The position numbers and the translations under genes are program-made. A stretch of DNA of 64,000 nucleotides from JADKAV01 sp037045455 (GTDB lineage Bacteria; Actinomycetota; Actinomycetes; S36-B12; UBA10799), in the NCBI GenBank assembly GCA_037045455.1, contig JBAOIN010000003.1, positions 186,001-250,000 on the forward strand, read 5' to 3'. Of this stretch, positions 8,112 through 18,067 are shown in pieces. Below the pieces are notes generated by a model, which ran no database searches, was not told the origin of the DNA, and was given only the letters and a program-made list of their open reading frames with translations. The stretch's first letter is position 1. Every line of letters starts with the position of its first letter.

Positions 8112-9900
8112 ATGGCGAACAAAGGCGTCCACATCACAGTCCTGAGCCTGGCGGCGGCAATGCTGATCGCCGCGCCCGCCACGTCGGCCACTGCGGTCTC
8201 CGGCGCCATCGCCCCGGCCAAGAAGGTCCCTGGCCGCACGCTGGTCGTGAAGGTCAAGGGCCTGCCCGGCGGGAGCAAGGTCAGGGTCACGGTCAAGCGG
8301 CGGGGCGTGGTGGCGTCCAAGCGGGTGGCCACGACGAAGCGGTTCAAGAACCTGGCTCCAGGCCGGTACCGGGTGAAGGCCCGGAACAAGGCCGGCTTCA
8401 CATTGTCCGACCGATCCAAGAACGCTCGCGTCAAAGCCAATCGCGGCAAGCGGGTCACGTTCCGGTACCGCGCGCGACGGGCCCCGGCTGCCGTCACCGG
8501 GCTGCAGGTCAGTGCGCGCACGTCCCAGTCGGTGTCGTTGAGCTGGACGAACCCGGCGACCGCCACAAGCATCGTCGTGCGCCGCGCCACCGGGGCCACT
8601 CCACCGGCCACTGCTACCGACGGGACGGGCGTGCCCGTGTCCGGTGCGCCCACCTCGGTGAAGGACACCGATCTTGCGGCGTCGACCACGTATTCCTATT
8701 CGGTGTTCGCGCAGAACTCTGCGGGCCGATCTGGCGCGAAGAGTGTGACGACCCGCACGCTGGCAGTCGGCATCGTGGATGGTGGCGCGAACTTCACGTG
8801 TGGGCTGGATGGCGACGGCAAAGCCTTCTGCTGGGGCGTGAACCCGGTCGGGCAACTCGGCAACAACAGCACCACGAGTTCCTCGGTGTCGGTGGCGGTG
8901 AACACCAGTGGCGTCCTGAGCGGCAAGACGCTTACCGGGATCTCCGCAGGAGCGGCGCATGGCTGCGCGCTGGCCGACAACGGGAAAGTCTACTGCTGGG
9001 GTTACAACAACTACGGACAACTGGGGAACGGGACCACGACCCAGTCCACAGTCCCGGTGGCAGTCGACACATCTGGTGTGCTGGCCGGCAAGAACGTCAC
9101 CGACGTCTCCGCGGGTGGCTACCACGTGTGCGTGGTGGCGGGCGGTGCCGTCTACTGCTGGGGCTACAACGCTTTCGGACAACTGGGCAACGGGACCACG
9201 ACGAATTCCTCAGTGCCTGTTGCAGTGACGACTACTGGCGTGCTGTCCGGTAAGACGATCGTGGCGGTCGCAGCGGGCTACAGCCACACCTGCGTCAGGG
9301 ACAGCGACGGCAAGGCCTACTGCTGGGGGCACGGAACGCTGGGGGAGCTGGGCAATAACACGACGACGAATTCCCCGGTGCCCGTCGCGGTCTCCACGAC
9401 CGGAGTTCTGAACGGGAAAGTGCTGTCCGCTCTCAGTTCCGGCGAGGGTCACAGTTGCGGCGTCGCCGGCGGTGCGGCGTTCTGCTGGGGTTCGAACAAC
9501 GTGGGGCAGCTCGGGAACAACACGACCACGAACTCCCCGGTACCAGTGGCCGTGAACACCGCTACGGTGCTTTCCGGGCGGCAGCTGGTGGAGGTCGCAG
9601 CCGGCAGCTCGCACACCTGCGCGGTGGACGAGGCTGGGCTGGTGTTCTGCTGGGGTTACAACATCGTCGGCCAGTTGGGCAACAACACGACGACGAACTC
9701 CTTGGTCGCCGTCCCAGTGGTGACGACCGGAGTGCTCAGCGGCAAGAAGCTCGTGCAGATCGGCAACGGCAGCAACCACAGTTGCGCGGTTGCCTCGACC
9801 GGCAAGGCGTTTCTGCTGGGGTTACAACTCCGGAGGTCAGTTGGGCAACGGGACAACCGCCAACTCCTCGGTTCCGGTAGAGGTGAGCGGTTTCGGGTGA
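8112..9900 (+). CDS. Secreted Fn3-RCC1 beta-propeller protein, frameshifted near the end
   Basis: Starts with a signal peptide (LSLAAAMLIAAPATSATA), then a Lys/Arg-rich segment, a fibronectin type III-like domain (VTGLQVSARTSQSVSLSW, about residues 135-220), then seven RCC1-type blades of about 51 residues, each with a CWG core (for example KAFCWGVN, KVYCWGYN, AAFCWGSN) followed by GQLGNxTTT. The final blade is in another frame: a TTT at 9810-9812 where TT restores FCWGYNSGGQLGNG and a stop at 9898-9900. Extracellular RCC1 propellers usually bind proteins or polymers; no enzyme is implied. The nearly identical repeats could support recombination, but the single-base shift looks like an indel error. 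Confidence 0.8.
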
Positions 9901-9922
9901 CGCAGGCGTGGCACAGTGACGT

Positions 9923-10694
9923 ATGCCTTCCGCATTGATCACGGGTGCCACATCGGGCATCGGCTACCACTTCGCGCGCCGGCTGGCCGCTGACGGGTTC
10001 GATCTCGTGCTCGTTGCCCGCAGCCGGGACACATTGCAGCAGGTCGCCGACGAACTGCACAGTGAATTCGGCATCGGGTGCGAGGTGCTGCGCGCGGACC
10101 TGGGCCGACTCGCCGACTGTCGCCGGGTGGAGCACCGGCTGACCGACCGGCCGGTGGATCTGCTGGTCAACAATGCCGGGTTCGGGCTCTACGAGGGTGA
10201 CTTCCTCGAGCACGATCTGGACGCCGAGGATGCGCTGCTGATGGTCAACGTACGGGCGGTCATGCGCCTGACCTACGCGGCGCTGGGTCCGATGGTCTCG
10301 GCGGGGGCAGGGTCGATCATCAACGTGTCCTCGGTCGCCTCGTTCGCTCCGGATCCCAAGGCTCCCACGTATGCGGCCAGCAAGGCCTGGGTCACCTCTT
10401 TCACTGAGGGCGTGCGCGCCCAAGTCGCGGCGAACCGGCGTGAAGGTGCTGGCTCTCACGCCGGGTCTGGTGCCCACGGAGTTCCAGCAGCGTGCGGGCG
10501 TCGAGGCTCATGTGCCGGGACTGTTCTGGCTGGATCCCGATGACGTCGTCGACACGGCGCTGTCGGATCTGCAGGCGGGTCGCGGGATCAGCGTGCCGGG
10601 TGTCGCGTACCGCGCCGTCCGGGTCGCCATGCAGATGACGCCGCGACGGATCTACATGCCGCTATCAGGTGCTCTAATCAAACGGTTCACCTGA
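9923..10694 (+). CDS. Short-chain dehydrogenase/reductase, frameshifted
   Basis: Classical SDR of about 256 residues: nucleotide-binding GATSGIG near the N-terminus, VNNAGFG, the catalytic Ser in INVSSVAS and the active-site YAASK. The frame changes near 10433-10440 (VRAQVAAN to TGVKVLALTPGLVPTEF); the second half carries the PG motif and the C-terminal membrane-leaning helix seen in YqjQ/DltE-like SDRs. The substrate is unknown. The start codon is 23 nt after the RCC1 protein stop. All catalytic residues are present, so the one-base shift is probably a sequence error. Confidence 0.8.
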
Positions 10695-10716
10695 GGTCCT
10701 GCGGGTAGGCGATGCC

Positions 10717-10806
10717 ATGACGTGGCAACGCTCGCTGGGGTTCCTGTTCGGGATCGTGGCGTTGGTGATCGTCGTGTACGGCGTCTACGTGATGAGCCGC
10801 GGCTGA
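10717..10806 (+). CDS. Small single-pass membrane protein (29 residues)
   Basis: A short reading frame starts 23 nt after the SDR stop: MTWQRSLGFLFGIVALVIVV and then YGVYVMSRG. It has a charged N-terminus, about 18 hydrophobic residues and a basic C-terminal end, the pattern of a single-pass membrane micro-protein. The RBS is weak (GCGGGTAGGCG). It could be co-translated with the SDR. Its reality rests on the clean membrane helix and position; a chance ORF cannot be excluded. Confidence 0.35.
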   Translation: MTWQRSLGFLFGIVALVIVVYGVYVMSRG

Positions 10807-10808
10807 GC

Positions 10809-11909
10809 CTAGGGGTCGTCGGGTTCGCTTCTGTAGTGGTGGCCGCGGGGGCTGGTCCAGGTCAGTGATCCGTCGGGGTTGCGTTGCACTTGCCAGGCGG
10901 TGTGGGTTTTGAGCCGGTGGTGATAGCGACACAGGCAGTGGAGGTTGCAGGCGCAGGTCGGGCCGTGCGGGTGTTCGATGGTGTGGTCGAGGTCGCAGTG
11001 CATGGCGGCTCGGCGGCAGCCGTGGAAGCGGCAGTGCCGGTCACGGGCCTTGACGTATTTGACCAGCGCCACGGTGGGGGCGTAGGACAGCGTCGGTGCG
11101 GGCACTGTCAGGTTGATCTGGGGCGCCCCGTCGCACAGCTGAGCGGCGTGGATCGGTGACAGGGGTCCGTGGCCGGCCAGTTCTGGTCCGGTGGGGGTGA
11201 TGATGACCTGGACGGGGATGGGGTCGGCGGGTGCCAGGCCGGTCAGTCTCTGCACGAGGAGGTCGGCGCGGGCGGCGTCCACGCTGCCTTCGTGGTTGGC
11301 CACGCCGTGCTTCAGGGACAGGAGGCAGGCTTGGGCTTCTTCGGCGGTGAGGTAGGCGCCGAGGGTGGCCATGCCGTCGGATTCGGGTTGCACCCAAACG
11401 CGGCGCTGTTTCCGGGCTTTGTGGCGGCGTTTCTCGGTGGCGTCCGGGTCGATTTTGGCGATGCGCCCGGCCAGCCACGCCTTCAACTGCGCGCGGGTGT
11501 GGGTCTGGGAGTAGACGATGGCGTGTTCGGCCAGCTGCACGCGGTCTGCGGGCGGGAGTTCGCAGGTGCCGTGGGCGATCTCAACCGCCTTCGCCAGATC
11601 GATCTCACCCAGCCGTAGCGCGTCCAGCACGTCGGGCAACTCGTCGTGCAACTCGTGGGCCAGGTCCACCCGGCGGCTGGCGGTCCACGCGGTCCAGGTC
11701 AGCGCGCAGGCCACCTCGGCCGGCACCGGATCGACGAGCTGTCCGTAGGGGTCGAAGCTGGCCGGCTCCTGCTCGGCCAGGTCATGAATGGCTTCCAGTT
11801 GCCGGGCGTCGGCCCACGCCTTGACCGTCTCAGCCGCCCGGACGAGCTCCAGCGGATCCCCGGCCGGGGATTCCAGGAGAGTCAAAGCGCGGGGAAGGTC
11901 CATACCCAA
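10809..11909 (-). CDS. DUF222 / HNH endonuclease domain protein (REP13E12-like)
   Basis: Protein of 366 residues: an alpha-helical DUF222 region (about residues 20-250) followed by an HNH nuclease at the C-terminus with HCDLDHTIEHPHG (the DH.I.H core), Cys residues in CRFHGCRRA and CACNLHCLCRYHH and the closing HHRLKTH. This multi-copy actinobacterial family resembles the 13E12 repeat proteins of mycobacteria; it is thought to cut DNA, but its role is uncertain. A second, only distantly similar member lies at 20790-22017. Start at 11909, with an in-frame ATG at 11903 as an alternative. The promoter region contains ACGTACGAC (11932-11940), also present before the second copy. Confidence 0.85.
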   Translation of the reverse strand: MGMDLPRALTLLESPAGDPLELVRAAETVKAWADARQLEAIHDLAEQEPASFDPYGQLVDPVPAEVACALTWTAWTASRRVDLAHELHDELPDVLDALRLGEIDLAKAVEIAHGTCELPPADRVQLAEHAIVYSQTHTRAQLKAWLAGRIAKIDPDATEKRRHKARKQRRVWVQPESDGMATLGAYLTAEEAQACLLSLKHGVANHEGSVDAARADLLVQRLTGLAPADPIPVQVIITPTGPELAGHGPLSPIHAAQLCDGAPQINLTVPAPTLSYAPTVALVKYVKARDRHCRFHGCRRAAMHCDLDHTIEHPHGPTCACNLHCLCRYHHRLKTHTAWQVQRNPDGSLTWTSPRGHHYRSEPDDP

Positions 11910-12031
11910 ACCCTAGAACGCACGTACGACAAACACGCGCAAACACGCACAAAGAAATGCAAACGACACGTAAAGAGATTGCCAGCAAGTCCACTCTTGC
12001 ACTGGCGTAGCCAGACAGGGAGGCTGGCGGC

Positions 12032-12907
12032 ATGGACCTGGGTGTGCACATCGTCAACTTCGACATCCCCGGCGGCCCTGCCGCGATCGGGCCGACACTC
12101 GCGAAGGTGGGTCAGGTGTCGGAGTCCGTGGGGCTGCAGAACCTGTCGGTGATGGACCATTACCTGCAGATGGACGTCCCTGCGCTCGGCGGAGCTGGTG
12201 CGCCGATGCTGGAGGGCTATACGACGCTGGGTTACCTGGCCGCCCACACGCAGACTGTCCAACTCCAACTGCTCGTCACGGGGGTCACGTACCGGCACCC
12301 AGCCCTGCTGGCCAAGATCGTGACAACGCTGGATGTGCTCTCGGGTGGCCGGGCGATGCTCGGGATCGGTGCTGCCTGGTACGAACGTGAGCACCAGGCG
12401 TTCGGCGTGCCATTCCCGCCCGTGGCCGAGCGGTTCGAACGGCTCGAGGAGACGCTGCAGATCGTGCAGCAGATGTGGAGTGCCGACGAGGGCCCGTTCG
12501 ACGGTGCCCACTACCACCTGGCCGAGACCATCAACTCACCGCAGCCGCTGCACCGGCCACTGATCATGATCGGGGGTGGCGGGGAGCGCAAGACGCTGCG
12601 GCTGGTGGCGCAATATGCCGACGCCTGGAACATCTTCACCAACGCTGGTACGGATCTGGCGGTGATCCAGCACAAACTCGACGTGCTGCGGGAGCACTGT
12701 GAGCAAGTAGGCACCGACTTCGAGGCGATTCGCAAGACACTGTTGTGGACCGGATCGGTGGTTCCGGCTGAGTTCTTGGCGGCCCTCGAACCCTTCGTTG
12801 GACTGGGGTTCACCGAGGTGCACGTCATGCCGGGTGCGGGGGACCCCGTGGAGTTCGTGGAGATGCTGGGTGCCGAGGTAGTGGCGGGGCTGCGCGAACT
12901 CGGTTAG
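12032..12907 (+). CDS. F420-dependent LLM-class oxidoreductase (luciferase-like)
   Basis: Protein of 291 residues with the bacterial luciferase-like TIM barrel: early VMDHYLQMD, the strand-turn LLVTGVTYRHPALLAKIVTT, then DVLSGGRAMLGIGAAWY, which is the hallmark segment of F420-dependent LLM enzymes (GIG.GW relative), and PLIMIGGGGERKTLRLVA with a phosphate-binding glycine run. These enzymes use F420 or FMN to reduce or oxidise small organic substrates, usually in the cytoplasm. GGGAGG precedes the ATG. It stands alone between an HNH gene on the other strand and an intergenic repeat. Confidence 0.85.
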   Translation: MDLGVHIVNFDIPGGPAAIGPTLAKVGQVSESVGLQNLSVMDHYLQMDVPALGGAGAPMLEGYTTLGYLAAHTQTVQLQLLVTGVTYRHPALLAKIVTTLDVLSGGRAMLGIGAAWYEREHQAFGVPFPPVAERFERLEETLQIVQQMWSADEGPFDGAHYHLAETINSPQPLHRPLIMIGGGGERKTLRLVAQYADAWNIFTNAGTDLAVIQHKLDVLREHCEQVGTDFEAIRKTLLWTGSVVPAEFLAALEPFVGLGFTEVHVMPGAGDPVEFVEMLGAEVVAGLRELG

Positions 12908-12965
12908 CCCGGCCCAGTTTCGCGCAAGACGTCAGCGTTGACCGGCGCCTTCCTGACCCCGCCAG

Positions 12966-13056
12966 TCCGTGAGCATGCCGGGCACCCGTTAGCCGTATGG
13001 ACGGGTTTTCGGCGCCCTGGACGCTAACCGATGCCTGGAATGCTCACCGATTGCGG
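12966..13056. repeat. Intergenic palindromic repeat, family 1, copy A
   Basis: About 88 bp matching the copies at 34130-34216 and 44083-44169. It begins GTGAGCATGCCGGGC, has the conserved middle with CGGGTTTTCGGCG, and ends in two tandem 19-mers, the second being GCCTGGAATGCTCACCGAT. The first tandem unit is degenerate here (CGCTAACCGAT). It sits between the LLM gene and WS/DGAT. Confidence 0.8.
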
Positions 13057-13194
13057 CTTTGGCCACCAGACGCGCGGGCCATGCGGGATGCAAGATCCAG
13101 TTCATCTCTGCTTCTTAGGGGTTGGCGAACCGGTGGCCACCTAGGCCGCCTGTGGCGTAGCGTCGGCGGAGATCAAAAAGACAGGGTGGCCGCC

Positions 13195-14613
13195 ATGCAA
13201 CCGATCAACACCTCAGATCTGACGTTTCTCAACATGGACCGTCCGACGAACCTCATGGTCGTCAACGGGGTGCTGTGGTTCGACGAAGAGCCCGATTGGG
13301 ACGCTGTGCGGGACGTGATCCAGGAGCGGCTGATCGATCGGTTCCCGGTGTTGAGTTGCCGGGCGGCTCAGGTGGACGGCAACTGGGTGTGGGAGGAGGA
13401 TCCCGACTTCAGCCTCGACAACCACGTCCGGCACATCGACCTCGATGGCGATCTGAGTGACGCCCAGGAGTACGTGTCCGGGCGGCTCAGTGACCCGATG
13501 AATCGCGACCACGCACTGTGGGAGGTGGACTTCCTCAGTGGCTTGCCGCGGGAGGACGGACAGCCCGCCGCGATGATGATGGCGCGCTTCCACCATGCCG
13601 TGGCGGACGGCATCCGGATTGTGCAGCTGTTGCTCAGCATGTGCGACATGAAGACGGACGGAGCGCCGCCCAAGGTGGGTCGCGGTTCGTCGCGACGCAG
13701 CCCGCTCGGCAAGGTGGCGAATGTGTCCCGGCGGCTGGCGTCCGACGTGTTGGACATCGTCAGCGGAGTCGGCGTCGCCGCGATCAGGCTGCCGCAGCAG
13801 ATGATGTCCGGCGGCGTGGACCTGACCCCGGTCAAGCTGGCGGATGCCATCACCGGAACCGCGTCCCCGGACAACCTGCTGGCCAACACCATGCGGTCGG
13901 TGAGCCGGCTGTCGATGGCGGGCCGCCGGCCGGACCTGACCGGTGACGGGCCTTTGGGCGTGGAGAAGCGGGTCAGCTGGGTGACCGGGTTGCCAGTGTC
14001 CACGGTCAAGGACATCGGGAAAGCCCACGGCGCGACGGTGAACGACGTCCTGGTCTCCGTGGTGTCGCGCGGACTGAGCCGGTTCGTGGAGGAGCAGGGA
14101 CGGCCGCTTGCCGACGACGTCAGTTGGCTCATCCCGATCTCGTTGAAGCCCATCGACATGAACCTGCCCGCCGAGCTCGGCAACTACTTCGCGATGGTCG
14201 TGTTCCCCATGCCATTAGGCATCTCAACGACCGACGGTCTGCTCAAAGAGGTGCGCAACCGGATGGATCGGCTGAAGAACAGCACCGAGGCGATGATCGT
14301 GTTCGGGCTGCAGAAGGTGGTGGCCGCCACCCCGGAGGCCGTGAGTGTGGGGCTCACTGAATTCGTCGCGAACAAGACCCTCGGCGTGCTCACCAACGTG
14401 CCCGGGCCGCGGGCCCCGATGTACCTGGCCGGCACCGAAGTCACCGGCGTGCTCGGTTGGGTCCCGACCGCTGCGGATCAGCCGTTGGGGATCTGCATCT
14501 TCAGTTACAACGGCACCGTGAGCATGGGCATCGCCGCTGACGCTGCCGTGGTCGGGGACCCGGGCCGGCTGGCGGATCTCATCGTCGAGGAGTTCGAGGC
14601 GATGGCGGGGTAG
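13195..14613 (+). CDS. Wax ester synthase / diacylglycerol acyltransferase (WS/DGAT)
   Basis: Protein of 472 residues in the bacterial WES/DGAT family, which joins acyl-CoA to diacylglycerol or fatty alcohols to make storage triacylglycerol or wax. The catalytic HHAVADG motif (HHxxxDG) starts at His133; other family landmarks are TNLMVVNGVLWF near the N-terminus, PISLKP and the C-terminal TNVPGPRAPMYLAG. The ATG at 13195 follows AGGGTGG and puts the MDRPTN motif in its usual place; upstream in-frame starts would add a stretch overlapping the intergenic repeat. It suggests that the organism stores neutral lipid. Single gene. Confidence 0.9.
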   Translation: MQPINTSDLTFLNMDRPTNLMVVNGVLWFDEEPDWDAVRDVIQERLIDRFPVLSCRAAQVDGNWVWEEDPDFSLDNHVRHIDLDGDLSDAQEYVSGRLSDPMNRDHALWEVDFLSGLPREDGQPAAMMMARFHHAVADGIRIVQLLLSMCDMKTDGAPPKVGRGSSRRSPLGKVANVSRRLASDVLDIVSGVGVAAIRLPQQMMSGGVDLTPVKLADAITGTASPDNLLANTMRSVSRLSMAGRRPDLTGDGPLGVEKRVSWVTGLPVSTVKDIGKAHGATVNDVLVSVVSRGLSRFVEEQGRPLADDVSWLIPISLKPIDMNLPAELGNYFAMVVFPMPLGISTTDGLLKEVRNRMDRLKNSTEAMIVFGLQKVVAATPEAVSVGLTEFVANKTLGVLTNVPGPRAPMYLAGTEVTGVLGWVPTAADQPLGICIFSYNGTVSMGIAADAAVVGDPGRLADLIVEEFEAMAG

Positions 14614-14715
14614 GCCCGCGCCGCCAGACAACGACCGCAGTTGTCTGGACACCACGTCTAGCGCACACAGTGCGGGAGACCTGGCCAGCGCCCGCACCCT
14701 CTTGCCTCTATCTAG

Positions 14716-14744
14716 CGTTCGTTATACTGTGGAAGTCACGAACG
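14716..14744 (+). promoter_or_regulatory. Promoter with dyad before the aldehyde dehydrogenase operon
   Basis: CGTTCGT (14716-14722) and ACGAACG (14738-14744) are perfect 7-bp arms with a 15-nt spacer that contains TATACT (14723-14728), a near-consensus -10 box, 27 nt before the ATG. A TetR-family gene closes the operon and is the natural candidate to bind here; that link is inferred. Confidence 0.55.
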
Positions 14745-14755
14745 GAACGAGGGAC

Positions 14756-16452
14756 ATGGACAGCGCGGTACTCCAACACGACCTGCAGGAACTTCACGAC
14801 AACAAGCGGACCTGGGCCCGACTGGCCCCGGTGGCTAAGATCCACTACCTGCGGGAGATCCGCGACCTGGTGATGGCCAACGCCGACGGCTGGGTGAGCG
14901 CCGGCGCCGAACTCAAAGGGCTGACCTCGGATTCCCCGGTCGTCGCCGAGGAGTGGCTCAGCGGTCCCTACCCCACGGTGACCTGGCTCAACGACGTGAT
15001 CGAGACCCTGACCGCGATCGACCGCGGCGAGGACCCCCTGGCCGGCTTCAAGGTCCGCACTACGACGTCGCGGGCAGACCGCGGTCCGGGTGCTGCCGCA
15101 CACGACCTACGACCGGCTCTTGCTCAGCGGGTACGAACTCGACGTCTGGATGGAACCGGGCGTGACCGCCGGCAACGTCCCGCTGGGCGAGTTCTACAAG
15201 CAGACCGATCCCGATGGGCCGGGTGACGCTGGTGCTGGGAGCGGGCAACGTGTCTGCCATCCCGATGCTGGACACCCTGTACTCGCTGTTCGCCGACGGC
15301 GACGTCGTCGTGTTGAAGATGAACCCCGTCAACGAGGTGTACGGCCCGGTCTTCGAACGGATCCTCGCACCGCTGATTCGCGACGGTTTCCTGCGCATCG
15401 TCTACGGCGGCGCCGAGGTCGGAGCGCAACTGACCGGCAGCGACTCGGTGGACGCGATCCACATCACCGGCAGCGAGCGCACGTTCAACACCATCGTCTA
15501 CGGCCCGGGGGAGCCCGGCGAAACGCGCCGTCAGCAGGACGCGCCCGTGCTCGCCAAGCCCATTAGGTCCGAACTCGGCGGCGTGGGCCCGACGATCGTG
15601 CTGCCGGGACCCTGGACGCAGGCCGACATCGCCTACCAGGCCGAACATCTGGCAACGCAGAAACTGCACAACGCCGGCCACACCTGCGTGGCCTCGCAGA
15701 TCCTGGTCATGCCGCAGCACTGGGACCAGGCGCCTGCACTCATGAGCGCACTGCGCGAGGCGTTCCGTACCGCTCCGGACCGGCAGCCGTTCTATCCCGG
15801 AACCGGGGAGAAGCTGGCGGTCTTCGCAGCCCACAACCCCGGCACGGAGGTCCTGTCCGAGGCGCAACCGCGAATGTTGCTGCCCGAGGTCGACGCGGAC
15901 AGCGGCCACCCGGCATTCCAGGAGGAGTTCTTCGGCCCGATCTACGTCAGCACCACGCTGCCGGGTGCCGACCCGGCGACCTATCTGCGCAACGCCGTCG
16001 CGTTCGTCAACGATCGCCTGCACGGCAACCTCGGCGTGAACCTCATCGTGCACCCGGCGACCGAGAAGCAACTCGGTGCGGCACTCGACGAGGCCATCGC
16101 CGAGCTGCGCTATGGCTCGATCGGTATCAACGTCTGGAGCGCGTTCGGATTCCTCGCCTCGCGTGCGGCGTGGGGCGCCTACCCCGGCAACACCCCGCAG
16201 GACATCCAGTCGGGTACCGGTGTCGTGCACAACGCCCTGCTGTTCGACAAGCCGCAGAAGAACGTGATCCAGGCGCCGTTCCGGGCGTTCCCGCGGTCGG
16301 CTCGGCACGGTCACCACACGATGGCGGTGAAGCCACCGTGGTTCGTCAACAACCGCACTGCGACCGCGACTGCGCGTCGCCTCACCGAGTTCGCCGCCGA
16401 CCCGAAACCGCACCGGCTGGTCGGTCTGTTCGCCTCCGCGCTGCGCGGCTGA
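14756..16452 (+). CDS. Aldehyde dehydrogenase family protein, two frameshifts
   Basis: About 563 residues once joined. The N-terminal part (14756 to about 15070) carries LKGLTSDSP and AEEWLSGPYP; the middle piece LPHTTYDRLLLSGYELDVWM runs to about 15212; the third part begins GRVTLVLGAGNVSAIPMLD and includes the NAD fold, ITGSERTFN and NAGHTCVASQ with the catalytic Cys at 15685-15687. It belongs to the aldehyde dehydrogenase superfamily, in the long form seen in actinobacteria. The breaks fall in a GGG run near 15072 and beside GGGCC near 15215. Followed 11 nt later by a GMC oxidoreductase, so an alcohol to aldehyde to acid route is likely. All key residues survive; errors are the simplest explanation. 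Confidence 0.75.
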
Positions 16453-16463
16453 AGGAGAAGTTC

Positions 16464-18044
16464 ATGGATACCTACGACTACGTCATCGTCGGCTCCGGCT
16501 CGGCCGGCTGCGTGCTTGCCGCTCGGCTGTCCAAAGACCCCGATGTCAGCGTCTGTCTGCTGGAGGCCGGCGGGTCCGACCGCAGCCTCGGGGTGAAAAT
16601 CCCGGCAGCGTTCCCCAAGTTGTTCAAGACCCAGCGGGACTGGGAGTACTACTCAGACCCTGAGCCCGGGCTGGACGGCCGGCGGCTGTTCATGCCGCGC
16701 GGCAAGACGCTGGGTGGCTCGTCGTCGATCAACGCCATGCTCTTCGTGCGCGGCAACAGCGCCGACTTCGACGGTTGGTCCAAGGCCGGCGCCGAGGGCT
16801 GGTCCTACGACGAGGTGCTGCCGTACTTCCGCAAGATGGAGAACTTCTCCCGCGGCGCCACGGAGTACCGCGGTGTCGACGGGCCGTTGCACGTGACCGA
16901 TCACCGCAGTCGCACGAATGTCACCGAGCAGATCCTGGCGGCCGCGCAGTCCACGGGGCTGGCGTTCAACGACGACTACAACGCCGCCCACCAGGAGGGC
17001 GTCTCCTACTTCCAGATCACGCAGAAGGGCGGGAGCCGCTGGTCGGCTGCCGATGCTTGGCTCAAGCCCGCGCGCAAGCGTGCCAACCTCACGGTCCTGA
17101 CCGGTGCCCGGGCCTTGCGCGTGGTGCTGGAAGGACACCGGGCGACCGGTGTCTCCTACCTCAAGGACGGCGCGGTGACCACGGTGTCGGCCGCTCGCGA
17201 GGTCATCCTGTCCACGGGTGCGGTCGGCACCCCGCAACTGCTCATGGTGTCCGGCATCGGGCCCGCCGATCACCTGCGGGAACACGGCGTGCACGTCGTG
17301 GTCGACAACCCCCATGTCGGCGAACACATGCAGGACCATCCGCTGTACATCATGAACTGGGAGACCACCGCCAAGGGCACGCTGGCCGAGGCGGAACGTC
17401 CCCGGCAGCTGCTGAACTACTTCCTGTTCGGCAAGGGCCTGCTGACCTCGACCGTGGCCGAAGGGACGGGCTTCTTCCGCAGCCATGCAGGCTTGTCCGC
17501 GCCCGACATGCAACTGCACTTCGGAGCCGCCTACTTCCACAACCACGGCTTCGACAGCTACGACCGGCCCGCGTTCGCCATGGCTCCGACGCTCGTGGCG
17601 CCGCGCAGCCGGGGCCGGATCCGGTTGCGCAGCGCCGACCCGTCAGCCGCGCCGAGCATCGTCGGCAATCACCTCACTGAGCAGGCCGACATCGACGCCA
17701 TGGTGGCCGGCATCGAACGGGTACGGGACATCGTCGCGCAGCCCGAGTTGCGGTCGATCACCGTCTCCGAAATCCACCCCGGCTACGACGTGCGCAGCAG
17801 GGCTGAGGTCCTCGCCGCGTTGCGCCAGGAGACCGAACTGCTGTACCACCCGACGAGCACGGCACGGATGGGTGCTCCCGGCGATGCCGTGGTCGACTCG
17901 CGACTGCGTGTCTACGGGGTAGTTGGATTGCGGGTCGTGGACGCTTCGGTGTTCCCGACGGTGACCCGGGGTAATACCAATGCACCGACGTACATGGTGG
18001 CGGAGAAGGCGGCGGACATGATCCGGGAGGATGCCCGCCAATAG
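16464..18044 (+). CDS. GMC-family FAD alcohol oxidoreductase (choline-dehydrogenase-like)
   Basis: Protein of 526 residues: FAD-binding GSGSAGCVLAARLS near the N-terminus, ADP-binding glutamate in LLEAGG, the GMC signature GKTLGGSSSINAMLFVRG (about residues 78-95), the second GMC signature STGAVGTPQLLMVSGIGP and the catalytic His462 in HPTSTARMG. The family oxidises alcohols such as choline, long-chain alkanols or glucose. RBS AAGGAGAAG just before the ATG, and only 11 nt from the aldehyde dehydrogenase stop; the two most likely oxidise one alcohol in sequence. No signal peptide, so it is cytoplasmic or membrane-associated. The substrate is not resolved. Confidence 0.88.
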   Translation: MDTYDYVIVGSGSAGCVLAARLSKDPDVSVCLLEAGGSDRSLGVKIPAAFPKLFKTQRDWEYYSDPEPGLDGRRLFMPRGKTLGGSSSINAMLFVRGNSADFDGWSKAGAEGWSYDEVLPYFRKMENFSRGATEYRGVDGPLHVTDHRSRTNVTEQILAAAQSTGLAFNDDYNAAHQEGVSYFQITQKGGSRWSAADAWLKPARKRANLTVLTGARALRVVLEGHRATGVSYLKDGAVTTVSAAREVILSTGAVGTPQLLMVSGIGPADHLREHGVHVVVDNPHVGEHMQDHPLYIMNWETTAKGTLAEAERPRQLLNYFLFGKGLLTSTVAEGTGFFRSHAGLSAPDMQLHFGAAYFHNHGFDSYDRPAFAMAPTLVAPRSRGRIRLRSADPSAAPSIVGNHLTEQADIDAMVAGIERVRDIVAQPELRSITVSEIHPGYDVRSRAEVLAALRQETELLYHPTSTARMGAPGDAVVDSRLRVYGVVGLRVVDASVFPTVTRGNTNAPTYMVAEKAADMIREDARQ

Positions 18045-18067
18045 GCTGACGGATCTAGGAGGTGGCT

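Noticed and set aside
11880..11960. SOS (LexA) box before the HNH gene, as in some mycobacterial 13E12 genes
   Set aside because: No TCGAAC-N4-GTTCGA or close match is seen.
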